This document shows, one piece after another, positions 47,251-56,818 of a stretch of DNA of 64,000 nucleotides (the first letter of the stretch is position 1; every line of letters begins with the position of its first letter). This DNA is from Streptomyces hiroshimensis. Its GTDB lineage: Bacteria > Actinomycetota > Actinomycetes > Streptomycetales > Streptomycetaceae. The translations under genes and the position numbers were made by a program. The notes beneath the pieces were generated by a model that saw only the letters and a program-made list of their open reading frames with translations, made no database searches and was not told the origin of the DNA. Location: the NCBI RefSeq assembly GCF_014650335.1, contig NZ_BMUT01000005.1:95003-159002 (forward strand), given 5' to 3'.

Positions 47251-47850
47251 TCATGACGCGCGGGGAGAAGTCTCTTCGGCGCACGTCGAGGCGGCGCGAC
47301 CGTACCAAAGCGTCCCCTCGCCGTAGCGACGGGCCCTCAGTGCCTCGAAACCGTCCGGCCAGGGGAATTCCCCGCCTCTGGTGCTGCGCTCCACGGTGGC
47401 CAGCGCCTCTTCCGCAAGCCACCCCCCGGTACGGAGTGTGAGGAGAATCTCGCGGAGCGCCTCGTCGGTGACCGCGTAGGGCGGGTCGAGGAAGACCACG
47501 TCGTAGGGGGCCGCGGGGGGCGGGCCGGCCACGATCTGCTCGGCCTTGCCGGAGCGCACCTCGGCGCCGGGCAGCCCGAGCGTGCGGACGTTCTCCCGGA
47601 TGGTGCGCGTCGCGCGGGCGTCGGCCTCCACGAGCAGGACGTGCGCCGCGCCGCGCGAGAGCGCCTCCAGGCCGACCGCGCCCGAGCCCCCGTACAGGTC
47701 CAGGACGCGGGTGCCGTGGAGGGTGCCCAGCAGGGACTCCAGGGTGGAGAACAGGCCCTCGCGCGCCCGGTCGGAGGTGGGGCGGGTGCCGGTGCCGGGC
47801 GGCACGGCCAGGCGGCGTCCGCCGGCGACGCCGGCGATCACGCGGGTCAT
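47251..47850 (-). CDS. rsmD: 16S rRNA (guanine966-N2)-methyltransferase RsmD
   Basis: 199-residue methyltransferase modifying G966 of 16S rRNA. Family segments: [54 protein letters not shown] (motif I), and the catalytic VVFLDPPY motif (DPPY). Full length. First gene of an rsmD-coaD run; separated by 210 bp from recG. Confidence 0.97.
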   Translation of the reverse strand: MTRVIAGVAGGRRLAVPPGTGTRPTSDRAREGLFSTLESLLGTLHGTRVLDLYGGSGAVGLEALSRGAAHVLLVEADARATRTIRENVRTLGLPGAEVRSGKAEQIVAGPPPAAPYDVVFLDPPYAVTDEALREILLTLRTGGWLAEEALATVERSTRGGEFPWPDGFEALRARRYGEGTLWYGRAASTCAEETSPRAS

Positions 47851-48060
47851 GGGGTCCTCGGTCCTTCGCGACGGTGTGACGTGTGACGGTGGGGCGGGTG
47901 TGGCGGTGTGCGGTGGGGCGGGGCTGCGGCGAACCTGACGGTCGGCCGGCCGGGCGCCGCCCCTTCAGCCTAGGGCGTCCGGGCCCGCCGGGCGCCTCCG
48001 CGGGGGCCCGGCGGCAGGGCACCGGCCCGTGGCCCGACGGGGCGCGCCCTGCGGTTGCCC
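47851..48060. other. Intergenic region between recG and rsmD with GT-rich direct repeats
   Basis: Contains CGGTGGGGCGGG twice (47887-47898 and 47911-47922) within a purely G/T/C stretch, plus weak GC stems near 47965-48010 that could terminate recG transcripts on the minus strand. Confidence 0.45.
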
Positions 48061-50352
48061 TCAGCCCTTGTCCAGGTACTGCTCCCGCTCCTCGTCCAGC
48101 AGGGCGTCCAGCGCGGTGCGCAGCTCGGGCAGCGCCTCCAGCTCGGGGTCGGCGGCGACGACGGACGCGGCCTCCTCCCGGGCGGCGGCGATGATCTCCT
48201 CGTCGTCGATGACGGTGAGCATGCGCAAGGACGAGCGGACGCCGGACTGGGCCTGGCCGAGGACGTCGCCCTCGCGGCGCTGTTCGAGGTCGATGCGGGA
48301 GAGCTCGAAGCCGTCGAGGGTGCCGGCGACGGCGGCGAGGCGGGCGCGGGCCGGGCTCGCCTCCGGGGCGTCGGTGACCAGCAGGCACAGGCCCGGGGCC
48401 GAGCCGCGCCCCACGCGGCCGCGCAGCTGGTGGAGCTGGGAGACGCCGAACCGGTCCGCGTCCATGATCACCATAACGGTGGAGTTGGGCACGTTCACAC
48501 CGACCTCGATGACCGTCGTGGCCACCAGGACGTCCACCTCGCCGGCGGCGAAGCTGCGCATCACGTCGTCTTTCGCATCGGGCTGCATACGGCCGTGCAG
48601 CACCTCGACGCGCAGCCCGCTCAGCGGGCCCTTGGCGAGCTGCTCGGCGACGTCCAGGACGGCGAGGGGCGGGCGCCGCTCGCCGTCGCCCTCCGCCGCG
48701 GCCTGCCCGGCCTCGTCCCCCGGCCCGCCCTTCGAGGCGCTCTTCGAGGCGCTCTTGGCGGCGTCCTTCGAGGCGTTCTTCGCGCCCGCCTTGGTGTCGC
48801 CCTCCTCTCCCAGGTCGTCGCCGATGCGGGGGCAGACCACGTAGGCCTGGTGGCCGCCCTCGATCTCCTCGCGCACCCGCTCCCAGGTGCGCGCCAGGAA
48901 GTGGGGCTTGTCCTTGGCGGGCACCACGTGGGTGGCGATGGGCGAGCGGCCGGCCGGGAGCTGGTCCAGGACGGAGGTCTCCAGGTCGCCGAAGACGGTC
49001 ATGGCGACGGTGCGCGGGATCGGGGTCGCCGTCATCACCAGGAGGTGGGGCGGTTGCTTGCCCTTGGAGCGCAGGGCGTCGCGCTGCTCGACGCCGAAGC
49101 GGTGCTGCTCGTCGACCACGACCAGGCCGAGGTCGTGGAACTGCACCTTGTCCTCGATGAGGGCGTGGGTGCCGATGACGATGCCGGCCTCGCCGGTGAC
49201 GAGGTCGAGCAGGGCCTGCCGCCGGGCGGGCATCCCCATGGAGCCGGTGAGCAGCACGACCTTGGTGCCCTGCTCGGCGCCGCCGAGCATGCCGCCCTCG
49301 GCCAGCTCCCCCATCATCTCGGTGACCGACCGGTGGTGCTGCTGGGCGAGCACTTCGGTGGGGGCGAGCATGGCGGCCTGGCCGCCGGCGTCGACGACGC
49401 CGAGCATGGCGCGCAGGGCCACCATGGTCTTGCCCGAGCCGACCTCTCCCTGCAGGAGGCGGTGCATGGGGTGCTCGGTGGCCAGGTCGTCGAAGATCTC
49501 CGCGGAGACGGTGCGCTGGCCGTCGGTGAGGGTGAAGGGCAGCTTGGCGTCGAAGGCGTCGAGGATGCCTCCGGCCACGGGCTTGCGGGCGACGGCCGGC
49601 AGCTGGGAGTCGGCGTGCCGGCGGCGGGCGAGGGCGACCTGGAGGACGAACGCCTCGTCCCACTTCAGGCGGGCCCTCGCGTCCTCGATGTCGGCCTTGG
49701 TGCGGGGCCGGTGGACCTTGCGGAAGGCGTCGGGAAGCTCCGCGAGGCCACGGCCGTCGCGCAGCGAGGGGGGCAGCGGGTCGGTGAGGCCCTGCCACTG
49801 CTCGGCCTCGAACAGGTCCAGCAGGGTGTCGACGGCCTTGGTGAGCTTCCAGGACTGGAACTGCTTGCAGGCGGGGTAGATCGGCAGGAGGCGGCCCGCG
49901 AAGGCCTCGGCGGCGCCGGCCCCGCTGTCGCGGTCCAGCAGCTCGTAGTCGGGGTGGAGAAGCTGGCGGGTGCGGTTGAAGACCGAGACCTTGCCGGCGA
50001 ACATGCCACGGCGCCCGGGGATCAGCTCCTTCTCCCGCGCGTAGGCCCCGCGGCCGAAGAAGACCAGGGTCAGGGCGCCGCTGCCGTCGGTGACGACGAC
50101 CTCCAGGCGGACGCCCTTGCCGTGGTTGAAGGTCTTCATGGCGGCCTTGGCGACCTGGGCGACGACCGTGACGTGCTCGTCCAGCGGCAGGTCGGCCAGG
50201 CGGGTCAGCTCACCGCGCTCGGCGTAGCGGCGCGGGTAGTGGTGCAGCAGATCACCGGCCGTGTGCAGGTCGAGGTGCTCGGCCATCACCTTCGCGGTGC
50301 TGCCGCCGAGGATCTTCTTCAGGGGTTCGTGAAGCGCGGGCACGCGTCCCAT
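48061..50352 (-). CDS. recG: ATP-dependent DNA helicase RecG
   Basis: 763-residue superfamily 2 helicase that remodels stalled forks and Holliday junctions. The N-terminal wedge/OB domain (residues 60-160), Walker [29 protein letters not shown] (motif II variant DEQH), [10 protein letters not shown] (motif III) and [10 protein letters not shown] (motif VI) are all present. An insertion rich in Lys/Ala/Ser ([20 protein letters not shown]) interrupts the second RecA domain near residue 525, longer than usual. ATG at 50350-50352. Downstream of the DhaL/DAK2 gene, a conserved actinobacterial pair. Confidence 0.97.
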   Translation of the reverse strand: MGRVPALHEPLKKILGGSTAKVMAEHLDLHTAGDLLHHYPRRYAERGELTRLADLPLDEHVTVVAQVAKAAMKTFNHGKGVRLEVVVTDGSGALTLVFFGRGAYAREKELIPGRRGMFAGKVSVFNRTRQLLHPDYELLDRDSGAGAAEAFAGRLLPIYPACKQFQSWKLTKAVDTLLDLFEAEQWQGLTDPLPPSLRDGRGLAELPDAFRKVHRPRTKADIEDARARLKWDEAFVLQVALARRRHADSQLPAVARKPVAGGILDAFDAKLPFTLTDGQRTVSAEIFDDLATEHPMHRLLQGEVGSGKTMVALRAMLGVVDAGGQAAMLAPTEVLAQQHHRSVTEMMGELAEGGMLGGAEQGTKVVLLTGSMGMPARRQALLDLVTGEAGIVIGTHALIEDKVQFHDLGLVVVDEQHRFGVEQRDALRSKGKQPPHLLVMTATPIPRTVAMTVFGDLETSVLDQLPAGRSPIATHVVPAKDKPHFLARTWERVREEIEGGHQAYVVCPRIGDDLGEEGDTKAGAKNASKDAAKSASKSASKGGPGDEAGQAAAEGDGERRPPLAVLDVAEQLAKGPLSGLRVEVLHGRMQPDAKDDVMRSFAAGEVDVLVATTVIEVGVNVPNSTVMVIMDADRFGVSQLHQLRGRVGRGSAPGLCLLVTDAPEASPARARLAAVAGTLDGFELSRIDLEQRREGDVLGQAQSGVRSSLRMLTVIDDEEIIAAAREEAASVVAADPELEALPELRTALDALLDEEREQYLDKG

Positions 50353-50424
50353 TGCACACCACGGCACTGACAGACGGCGTCATTCGGGGCCTCATCCGAT
50401 CCTCGTCGGCTGTCCCGGCCGGCG

Positions 50425-52215
50425 TCACTCGATGCCGATGAGCAGCGGCGGCGCCTGCTGTCCGCCCCGGTAGACCACCGTGTCGACGGCGAGGTGGCCG
50501 CCCCGTACGTGCCGCTCCAGGCCGTCGGCGACGGCGCCGGGGACGTCCGCGCCGAGGACGAAGGTGACCATTTCGCCGCCCGCGGCCAGCATGCGGTCCA
50601 GGACGGTCGCGGCGGTGGCGGCGAGGTCGGAGCCGATGACGGCCACGTCGCCGTCGATGAGGCCGAGCACGTCGCCCGCCTGGCAGACGCCGGCCATGGT
50701 CCAGGCCTGGCGCTCGGCGACGGCGAGCTCGGCGTAGCGGGTGGCTCCTGCGGCGGACGTCATGGCGACGACGTCCTCGTCGAAGCGGCGTGCGGGCTCG
50801 TGGACGGCGAGTGCGGCGATGCCCTGGACGGCGGCGCGGGTGGGGATGAGGGCGACGCGGACGCCCTCGGCACGGGCCTGCTCGGCGGCGGCGGCCGCGG
50901 TGTGCCGCAGCTCGGGGTCGTTGGGCAGCAGGACGACCTCGCGGGCGTTGGCGCGCCGGATGGCGTCGACGAGCTCCCCGCTGGCGGGGGGCTCCCCGGG
51001 GCGGGTCGTGACGACGGTGGCGCCTGCGTCGGCACACAGCCCGGCGAGTCCTTCGCCGGGGACGACCGCGACGACGGCGCGCTGGGCGGGTTCGCGGGTG
51101 CGGCCGGGGTCCGCGGCCGGTGCTCCGGCGGCGGCTCCGGCGAAGTGGGTGATGCGGATGCGGTGGGGGCGCCCCGCCTCGATGCCGGCCTCGACGGCGG
51201 CTCCGGCGTCGTCCACGTGGACGTGGACGTTCCACAGGCCGTCGCCGCCGACGACGACGAGGGAGTCGCCCAGGGCGTCGAGGCGGGTGCGCAGGCGGGG
51301 GACGGCGGCGTCGTCGGCGTCCAGGAGGTAGATGACCTCGAAGGCGGGCGAAGGGCCGCCTGGGGCGGTGCCGGCGGGGCAGGGCACGGGGCCTTGGGCC
51401 GGTCCGGCGGGCTGCGGCGGTACGGGGACGGGGCGCGTCCACGCGCGCGTGCCGCGCGGAGGGGCCTCTCCGGACAGGGCCCTGGCGAGCGCGCCGATCA
51501 CCTCCACCAGGCCGAGGCCGCCGGCGTCGACGACTCCGGCCCGGCCGAGGGCGTCGAGCTGGCCGGGGGTCATCGCGAGGGCGGAGCGGGCCGCCTCGTC
51601 CGCGGCGCGGGCCACGGCGGCGGCATCGCCCCGTGCCGTGGCGGCGGCGTCGGCGACGGCTGCGGCGACGGTGAGGATGGTGCCCTCGACGGGGCGGGCG
51701 ACGCCTTCGTACGCGGATTCCACGGCCCGCCGCAGGGCGCGCCGCAGCAGCTCGGCGTCGGCGGCAGCCGCAGCCTCGGCGTCGGCCTCGGCATCGGCAT
51801 CGGCATCGGCGTGGGTGCCGGGGCGCCCCGTGCGGTCAGCGGCAGGGCGCCCCGTGCCGCAGGGCGCGGGGCGCGGCTCCCCGCCCCCCGCCAGGACCTC
51901 CGCCATGCCGCGCAGCAGCTGGGCCAGGATCGTGCCGGAGTTGCCGCGCGCGCCTATGAGGGCACCGTGCGCCATGGCGCGGATGGCGTCGGGGAGCGTG
52001 GGGCGGGAGGCGGGGCCCGTGGTGGCGTGGCCGTCGAAGACGGCGTCGACGGCCCTGGCGGCGGACTCGACGGTCAGGTAGAGGTTCGTGCCGGTGTCGC
52101 CGTCCGGGACGGGATAGACGTTGATGGCGTCGATCTCCTCGCGGGCCCGCCCCAGTGCGTCGAGGGCCAGTGCGCACCAGGTGCGTACCGTGGAGGCGTC
52201 CAGCGGGTGCGGCAC
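50425..52215 (-). CDS. DhaL/DAK2-domain protein (FakA/YloV-like)
   Basis: 596-residue protein. The N-terminal DhaL domain (residues 1-220) has NVYPVPDGDTGTNLYLTVESA, with the Asp residues that chelate ADP-Mg, and GARGNSGTILAQLLRGM. The C-terminal part (residues 300-596) matches the FakA middle and DegV-associated domain. In Gram-positives FakA phosphorylates fatty acids bound to FakB (DegV family); I see no FakB here, so the substrate is inferred. An Ala/Asp repeat (THADADADAEADAEAAAAAD) lies near residue 150. GTG 52213-52215 follows GAGGAGG. Shares a likely transcript with recG. Confidence 0.9.
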   Translation of the reverse strand: MPHPLDASTVRTWCALALDALGRAREEIDAINVYPVPDGDTGTNLYLTVESAARAVDAVFDGHATTGPASRPTLPDAIRAMAHGALIGARGNSGTILAQLLRGMAEVLAGGGEPRPAPCGTGRPAADRTGRPGTHADADADAEADAEAAAAADAELLRRALRRAVESAYEGVARPVEGTILTVAAAVADAAATARGDAAAVARAADEAARSALAMTPGQLDALGRAGVVDAGGLGLVEVIGALARALSGEAPPRGTRAWTRPVPVPPQPAGPAQGPVPCPAGTAPGGPSPAFEVIYLLDADDAAVPRLRTRLDALGDSLVVVGGDGLWNVHVHVDDAGAAVEAGIEAGRPHRIRITHFAGAAAGAPAADPGRTREPAQRAVVAVVPGEGLAGLCADAGATVVTTRPGEPPASGELVDAIRRANAREVVLLPNDPELRHTAAAAAEQARAEGVRVALIPTRAAVQGIAALAVHEPARRFDEDVVAMTSAAGATRYAELAVAERQAWTMAGVCQAGDVLGLIDGDVAVIGSDLAATAATVLDRMLAAGGEMVTFVLGADVPGAVADGLERHVRGGHLAVDTVVYRGGQQAPPLLIGIE

Positions 52216-52524
52216 GTGTGTCCTCCTCGGACTCCCTGGGGCGGTGGAGCGGTGATCGCAGACTAGTCCCGGGGCGCGGCCCGGAGGGAGGGCGGGCGGC
52301 CCGGGGCGAGGGGACAGGTCAGACAGGTCGGACAGGTCACAGCCCGGGCGGCCATGGTAGTTTCGTTGAACGGGAGCAGCCGTTGTATGCTGCTCCGGTT
52401 GCCTGATGAGAATCAGGCCATCCCCCTGGTAATGCCGGTCACTACAGATTTCGGCACGCAGGGATTTTCCGTACGTGCCTGTCGTCTCCGCGTGAGCGGG
52501 GGTGACCCGTCTTTGGAGTAACCC
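52216..52524. other. rpmB upstream region with repeats and hairpins
   Basis: 309 bp. A 9-nt unit (GACAGGTC plus one base) repeats three times (52313-52339). TTGAAC (52366-52371) and TATGCT (52386-52391) are possible promoter elements, but the spacing of 14 bp is short. Stems: GGAGCAG/CTGCTCC (52373-52396) and GCCTGA-N6-TCAGGC (52403-52420 region). The leader is about 130 nt with GC stems; no ORF. Confidence 0.5.
52313..52339. repeat. Three tandem 9-nt units upstream of rpmB
   Basis: GACAGGTC starts at 52313, 52322 and 52331, period 9 nt. The position is about 30-50 bp upstream of the putative promoter, where an activator might bind. Confidence 0.8.
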
Positions 52525-52710
52525 GTGGCTGCCAACTGCGACGTCTGCGGCAAGGGGCCGGGCTTCGGCAACGCTATTTCGCACTCGCACCGCCGTACCC
52601 CCCGCCGTTGGAACCCCAACATCCAGCGGGTGCGTGCTGTGGTCGGTGGGACGCCGAAGCGGCTCAACGTCTGCACCTCGTGCATCAAGGCCGACAAGGT
52701 CTCGCGCTAA
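52525..52710 (+). CDS. rpmB: 50S ribosomal protein L28, zinc-binding form
   Basis: 61-residue L28. Starts VAANCDVCGKGPGFGNAIS at GTG 52525-52527 with GGAG 7 nt upstream. Cys pairs CDVC and CTSC show the zinc-binding C+ form. Full family length. Monocistronic, divergent from the DhaL gene. Two hairpins follow it, 52722-52739 and 52796-52825. Confidence 0.98.
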   Translation: MAANCDVCGKGPGFGNAISHSHRRTPRRWNPNIQRVRAVVGGTPKRLNVCTSCIKADKVSR

Positions 52711-52721
52711 GCGAGTGCTGT

Positions 52722-52739
52722 CCCCCGCGCAAGCGGGGG
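52722..52739 (+). terminator. Short stem with GCAA tetraloop after rpmB
   Basis: CCCCCGC (52722-52728) and complement (52733-52739) around GCAA, a GNRA-type loop, 12 nt past the rpmB stop. Probably a terminator or 3'-end stabiliser. Confidence 0.75.
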
Positions 52740-52795
52740 CGAGCCGGTCTCGCTGTGACGTTCACGTCGTGGCGCTGCCCATCTGGTTGCCTTGA

Positions 52796-52825
52796 AAGCC
52801 GGTCCACCTTACGGTGGGCCGGCTT
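52796..52825. terminator. Hairpin between rpmB and thiD
   Basis: 13-nt arms AAGCCGGTCCACC (52796-52808) and complement (52813-52825), one wobble, TTAC loop, followed by TCTT on the plus strand. Serves convergent rpmB and thiD. Confidence 0.85.
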
Positions 52826-52911
52826 CTTGCCGTACCTGCTGATGGCCTGCCTGCCGTACCCGCTCACCGCATGGCGCGGGCCCCGCCCCATGCGCTACGG
52901 ATCCGGCTGCT

Positions 52912-53703
52912 CTACGAACGCCACCGCCACGCATGGTCGACCGGCCCGATGCCGTCCCCCAGGGGGAAACCGGCCGCGATGGCGCCGGTGACGTAATCCT
53001 TGGCGGCCCCCACGGCTTCCGGCACCGTGTGCCCCTTGGCGAGCCCGGAGGCGACGGCGCTCGCCAGTGTGCACCCCGTCCCGTGCGTGTGGCGGTTGTC
53101 GTGGCGCGGGGCCCGGAGCCAGTGCTCCTCGCTGCCGTCCGTGAGGAGGTCCAGCGCGTCCCCCTCCAGATGCCCGCCCTTGATGAGCGCCCACCGGGGC
53201 CCGTAGGCGAGCACGGCGTCCGCCGCCCGCCGCATGTCGGCCTCCGAGGCGACCCGCAGCCCCGTGAGCCACGCGACCTCGTCGAGGTTGGGGGTGGCGA
53301 CGGTGGCCGCCGGCAGCAGCTTCGTGCGGACCGCGTCCAGGGCGGAGGCGGCCAGCAGGGCGTCGCCGTGCTTGGAGATGCCCACCGGGTCCACGACCAC
53401 GGGGGCGGCGGTGTCCGCCAGGAGCTCGGCGACGGTCCGCACGAGCTCTTCCGAGGCGAGCATGCCGGTCTTCACGGCCTGGACGCCGATGTCGTCGACG
53501 ACGCTGCGGTACTGGGCCCGTACGGCCTCCGCGGGCAGCTCCCAGGCCCCCTGCACGCCGCGGGAATTCTGCGCGGTGACGGCCGTGACCACGCTCATGC
53601 CGTGCACGCCGAGGGCGAGCATGGTCTTGAGGTCGGCCTGGATGCCCGCACCGCCGCCGGAGTCGGATCCGGCGACGGTCAGCACGCGTGGGGGTATCGG
53701 CAT
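52912..53703 (-). CDS. thiD: Hydroxymethylpyrimidine/phosphomethylpyrimidine kinase
   Basis: 263-residue ribokinase-fold enzyme making HMP-PP for thiamine synthesis. [18 protein letters not shown] at residues 11-28, [16 protein letters not shown], and the anion-hole [17 protein letters not shown] near residue 210 are intact. 10 nt downstream of thiL, so thiL-thiD form an operon joining the last two kinase steps of thiamine diphosphate formation. No TPP riboswitch is visible upstream. Confidence 0.96.
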   Translation of the reverse strand: MPIPPRVLTVAGSDSGGGAGIQADLKTMLALGVHGMSVVTAVTAQNSRGVQGAWELPAEAVRAQYRSVVDDIGVQAVKTGMLASEELVRTVAELLADTAAPVVVDPVGISKHGDALLAASALDAVRTKLLPAATVATPNLDEVAWLTGLRVASEADMRRAADAVLAYGPRWALIKGGHLEGDALDLLTDGSEEHWLRAPRHDNRHTHGTGCTLASAVASGLAKGHTVPEAVGAAKDYVTGAIAAGFPLGDGIGPVDHAWRWRS

Positions 53704-53713
53704 GGGGCCGAAT

Positions 53714-54727
53714 CTACAGCGCCGCCCCGTGCGGGCCGCCCGGCCCCGCCCCGTGCTGCTCCCCCGGTTCCAGCTCCCCGAAGTGGTCCCAGCCGCCGGC
53801 CTTGTCCCATGGGGCGCCGTCCACGGTGACCTGGGGCAGGGCGGAGGGGCTGACGACCTCGCCGATGACCTTCCAGCGGGCGGGCAGCTTCACGTCCGGC
53901 GGGAAGGTCGCGACGATCGCGTGGTCCTCTCCCCCGGTCAGCACCCACTGCAGCGGGTCGACGCCCACGGCCTGGCCGATGTCGGACATCTGCGTCGGCA
54001 CGTCGATGGCCGCCGTGTGCAGGTCGATGCGGACCTTGCTGGCCTCCGCGATGTGGCCGAGGTCGGCGATGAGACCGTCGCTGACGTCCGTCATCGCGGT
54101 GGCGCCGAGGCCCGCCGCCGCAGGGCCCGCGTGGTACGGCGGCTCGGGGCGCCGGTGGGCCTCGACGAAGGCGCGGGGCGAGCGGAAGCCGCGGGCGAGC
54201 ACCGCGAGTCCGGCCGCGGACCAGCCGAGCCACCCGGTCACGGCGACGATGTCACCGGGCTGTGCGCCGGAGCGGGTGACCGGCTCGTGGTTGCGCAGGT
54301 CGCCGAGGGCCGTGATGGCGACGGTGATGGTCTCGCCGCGCACCACGTCGCCGCCGACGACCGCCGCACCGGCGACCTGGCACTCGTCGCGGATGCCGTC
54401 CATCAGCTCGGTCGGCCAGGTGGCGGGGAGTTCGGCGGGGACGACCAGGCCGAGCAGGATCGCGGTCGGCACCGCGCCCATCGCCGCGATGTCGGCGAGG
54501 TTCTGCGCGGCGGCCTTGCGCCCGACGTCGTAGGCGGTCGACCAGTCGCGGCGGAAGTGCCGCCCCTCCAGAAGCACATCCGTACTGGCCACGACCCTCC
54601 GGTCGGGCGCAGCCACCACCGCGGCGTCGTCACCCGGCCCGAGCCGGACCGCAGGGGTGGTGGTGAGCCGGGAAGTAAGCTCTCTGATGAGCCCGAACTC
54701 CCCCAACTCGCCCACGGTGCCTTTCAC
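53714..54727 (-). CDS. thiL: Thiamine-monophosphate kinase
   Basis: 337-residue ThiL, phosphorylating TMP to [19 protein letters not shown] at the start, then [53 protein letters not shown] and [15 protein letters not shown] match the PurM-like fold. GTG start at 54725-54727 is 6 nt from AGGAGGAG. First gene of thiL-thiD, divergent from the Lrp-type gene (137 bp). Confidence 0.97.
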   Translation of the reverse strand: MKGTVGELGEFGLIRELTSRLTTTPAVRLGPGDDAAVVAAPDRRVVASTDVLLEGRHFRRDWSTAYDVGRKAAAQNLADIAAMGAVPTAILLGLVVPAELPATWPTELMDGIRDECQVAGAAVVGGDVVRGETITVAITALGDLRNHEPVTRSGAQPGDIVAVTGWLGWSAAGLAVLARGFRSPRAFVEAHRRPEPPYHAGPAAAGLGATAMTDVSDGLIADLGHIAEASKVRIDLHTAAIDVPTQMSDIGQAVGVDPLQWVLTGGEDHAIVATFPPDVKLPARWKVIGEVVSPSALPQVTVDGAPWDKAGGWDHFGELEPGEQHGAGPGGPHGAAL

Positions 54728-54864
54728 TGAGCTCCTCCTAGGAGTATCGGTTGTGACATACGCCGCGCCGCGCAGGCAGCGCGGGTCTCCCCGCGCCGTG
54801 CGGCGACGCGGTACCGTGGCGTCTCTTCTCCCCACATGATCCTCGTAGCCGCCCTGGAGGTTCC

Positions 54865-55098
54865 GTGGTACAGGCGTACATCCTGATCCAGACCGAGGTC
54901 GGCAAGGCGTCGACCGTGGCCGAAGTCATCTCGAAGATCTCGGGGGTGATCCAGGCCGAGGACGTGACCGGTCCGTACGACGTGATCGTGCGCGCCCAGG
55001 CCGAGACCGTGGACGAGCTCGGCCGCATGGTGGTGGCCAGGATCCAGGCAGTGGAGGGCATCACCCGCACACTGACCTGCCCGGTCGTCCATCTCTAG
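54865..55098 (+). CDS. Stand-alone Lrp/AsnC ligand-binding (RAM) domain
   Basis: 77-residue protein consisting of only the effector domain of Lrp/AsnC regulators: VQAYILIQTEVGKASTVAEV, ISGVIQAEDVTGPYDVIVRA, VEGITRTLTCPVV. There is no helix-turn-helix. Such stand-alone RAM proteins oligomerise and bind amino acids; their partner is usually unknown. GTG start after GGAGG. 20 bp upstream of the DUF3515 gene, same strand. Confidence 0.93.
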   Translation: MVQAYILIQTEVGKASTVAEVISKISGVIQAEDVTGPYDVIVRAQAETVDELGRMVVARIQAVEGITRTLTCPVVHL

Positions 55099-55118
55099 GT
55101 CCCCCGTATGCTCGGCCG

Positions 55119-55622
55119 GTGAAGTTTTCCCTCCGCCGGCCCCTCGGCCTGTCCGCTGTCGTCGTGCTGTGCGCGGCCGCCGGCTGCTCGCCGTCGGGCG
55201 GCGCGGAGGGTCCCGCGGTCCCCACGCCGCCGGCGCGGGCGGCCGGGCTCTGCCGGGCGCTGCACAAGGAACTGCCGAAGACCGTGGACGGGAAGCAGCG
55301 GCGCACCGCCGATCCCGTCTCGGACTTCACCGCCGTGTGGGGCGATCCTGCGATCGCCCTGCGCTGCGGGGTGGAGCGTCCCGAGATCATCAAGCCCGGT
55401 TCCGAACACTACAACCCCGCCGCGGACTCGGTGGAGATCGACGGTGTGGACTGGCTGCCGGAGCGGCAGCCGGACGGCAGCGTCCGCTGCACGACCACCC
55501 TGCGGGAGGCGTTCGTGGAGGTGACGCTGCCGAGGAAGGTCGTCGGCGAGGCCGGCGATCTCGGTGCGCTCACCGATCTCGCCGGCGCCGTCGCGAAGAC
55601 GATCCCGGTGGGGGTCGTCTAG
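55119..55622 (+). CDS. DUF3515 predicted lipoprotein
   Basis: 167-residue protein with a lipoprotein signal (KFSLRRPLGLSAVVVLCAAA then GC, lipobox Cys24). The mature part holds RAAGLCRALHKELPKTVDGK, AVWGDPAIALRCGVERP and TTLREAFVEVTLPRKVVGE, the DUF3515 pattern in actinobacteria. Function unknown; surface location suggests envelope association. GTG start. Convergent with ddl (13 bp between stops). Confidence 0.9.
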   Translation: MKFSLRRPLGLSAVVVLCAAAGCSPSGGAEGPAVPTPPARAAGLCRALHKELPKTVDGKQRRTADPVSDFTAVWGDPAIALRCGVERPEIIKPGSEHYNPAADSVEIDGVDWLPERQPDGSVRCTTTLREAFVEVTLPRKVVGEAGDLGALTDLAGAVAKTIPVGVV

Positions 55623-55635
55623 CGCGGTCCGCGGG

Positions 55636-56784
55636 CTAGCGCAGGCCGGTGGGCCGGCGCAGCGCCGCCTGGATGAGGCGGTCGATCAGCTCGGTGTAGC
55701 CGACGCCGCTCTCCTGCCACATACGGGGGTACATGGAGATCGGCGTGAAGCCCGGCAGGGTGTTGATCTCGTTGATGACGAACTCGCCGTCCTCGGTGAG
55801 GAAGAAGTCCGCGCGCACGAGGCCCTCGCACGAGGCGGCGTCGAAGGCCTGTACGGCGAGCTCCTGCACCTTCGCCGTCTCTTCCGGCGTCAGCGGCGCG
55901 GGGACGAGGCCGGCGGCGGAGTCGATGTACTTCGCCTCGAAGTCGTAGAACTCGTGGGCGGTGACCGGGGGGATCTCGGCGGGGACGCTCGCGCGCGGCC
56001 CGTCCTCGAACTCCAGGACGCCGCACTCGATCTCCCGGCCGCGCAGCAGCGACTCGACGAGGATCTTCGGGTCGTGGCGGCGGGCCTCGGCGACGGCCTC
56101 GTCGAGGCCGGAGACGTCGTCGACCTTGGTGATGCCCATGGAGGAGCCGGCGCGGGCGGGCTTGATGAAGACGGGCCAGCCGTGCTCGCCGGCGAAGTCG
56201 ACGATCTTCTTGCGGGCGGCGGCCGGGTCGGTGTCCCACTCGCGGGGACGGACGACCTCGTACGGACCGACGGGCAGGCCGAAGGAGATGAAGACGCGCT
56301 TCATGTACTCCTTGTCCTGGCCGACGGCCGAGGCGAGCACGCCGGCGCCCACGTAGGGGATGCCGGAGAGCTCCAGCATGCCCTGGAGGGTGCCGTCCTC
56401 GCCGTAGGGGCCGTGCAGGACGGGGAAGACCACGTCGACCTCGCCCAGCGCCTTGGGCATCGTGCCCGGCTCCGTGTAGAGGAGCTCGCGGTCGGAGGGG
56501 TCGACCGGCAGGACGACGGAGCCGTCGGGCGACTGGGCGAGCTGCGCGACGTTCGGCAGCGCGCGGTCGGCGATGGCCATCCGCTCGGGGTCGTCGGCGG
56601 TGAGGGCCCAGCGGCCGTCGGTGGTGATACCGATCGGCAGCACGTCGTACTTCGTGCGGTCGATGGCGCGCAGCACGGCGCCGGCGGTGACCACGGAGAT
56701 GGCGTGCTCGGAACTGCGGCCGCCGAAGACGACCGCCACACGCGGCTTCCGGCCAGGGCTCTGGGGGGTGATCTCGCTGCTCAT
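55636..56784 (-). CDS. ddl: D-alanine--D-alanine ligase
   Basis: 382-residue ATP-grasp ligase making the D-Ala-D-Ala dipeptide of peptidoglycan. PRVAVVFGGRSSEHAISVVTA, VFPVLHGPYGEDGTLQGMLE, GWPVFIKPARAGSSMGITKV, EINTLPGFTPISMYPRMW are present. In known Ddl enzymes a Tyr/Phe in the substrate lid separates D-Ala from D-lactate specificity; here the residue context GPYGEDGT fits D-Ala. No vanHAX genes are nearby. Downstream of gpsA. Confidence 0.96.
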   Translation of the reverse strand: MSSEITPQSPGRKPRVAVVFGGRSSEHAISVVTAGAVLRAIDRTKYDVLPIGITTDGRWALTADDPERMAIADRALPNVAQLAQSPDGSVVLPVDPSDRELLYTEPGTMPKALGEVDVVFPVLHGPYGEDGTLQGMLELSGIPYVGAGVLASAVGQDKEYMKRVFISFGLPVGPYEVVRPREWDTDPAAARKKIVDFAGEHGWPVFIKPARAGSSMGITKVDDVSGLDEAVAEARRHDPKILVESLLRGREIECGVLEFEDGPRASVPAEIPPVTAHEFYDFEAKYIDSAAGLVPAPLTPEETAKVQELAVQAFDAASCEGLVRADFFLTEDGEFVINEINTLPGFTPISMYPRMWQESGVGYTELIDRLIQAALRRPTGLR

Positions 56785-56818
56785 ATCGCGACGAGAGTAC
56801 CTCGTGGTGCGGGCGGCG

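Noticed and set aside
53500..54900. TPP riboswitch search upstream of thiL-thiD
   Set aside because: I could not find the conserved THI-box elements in the 137-bp region upstream of thiL.
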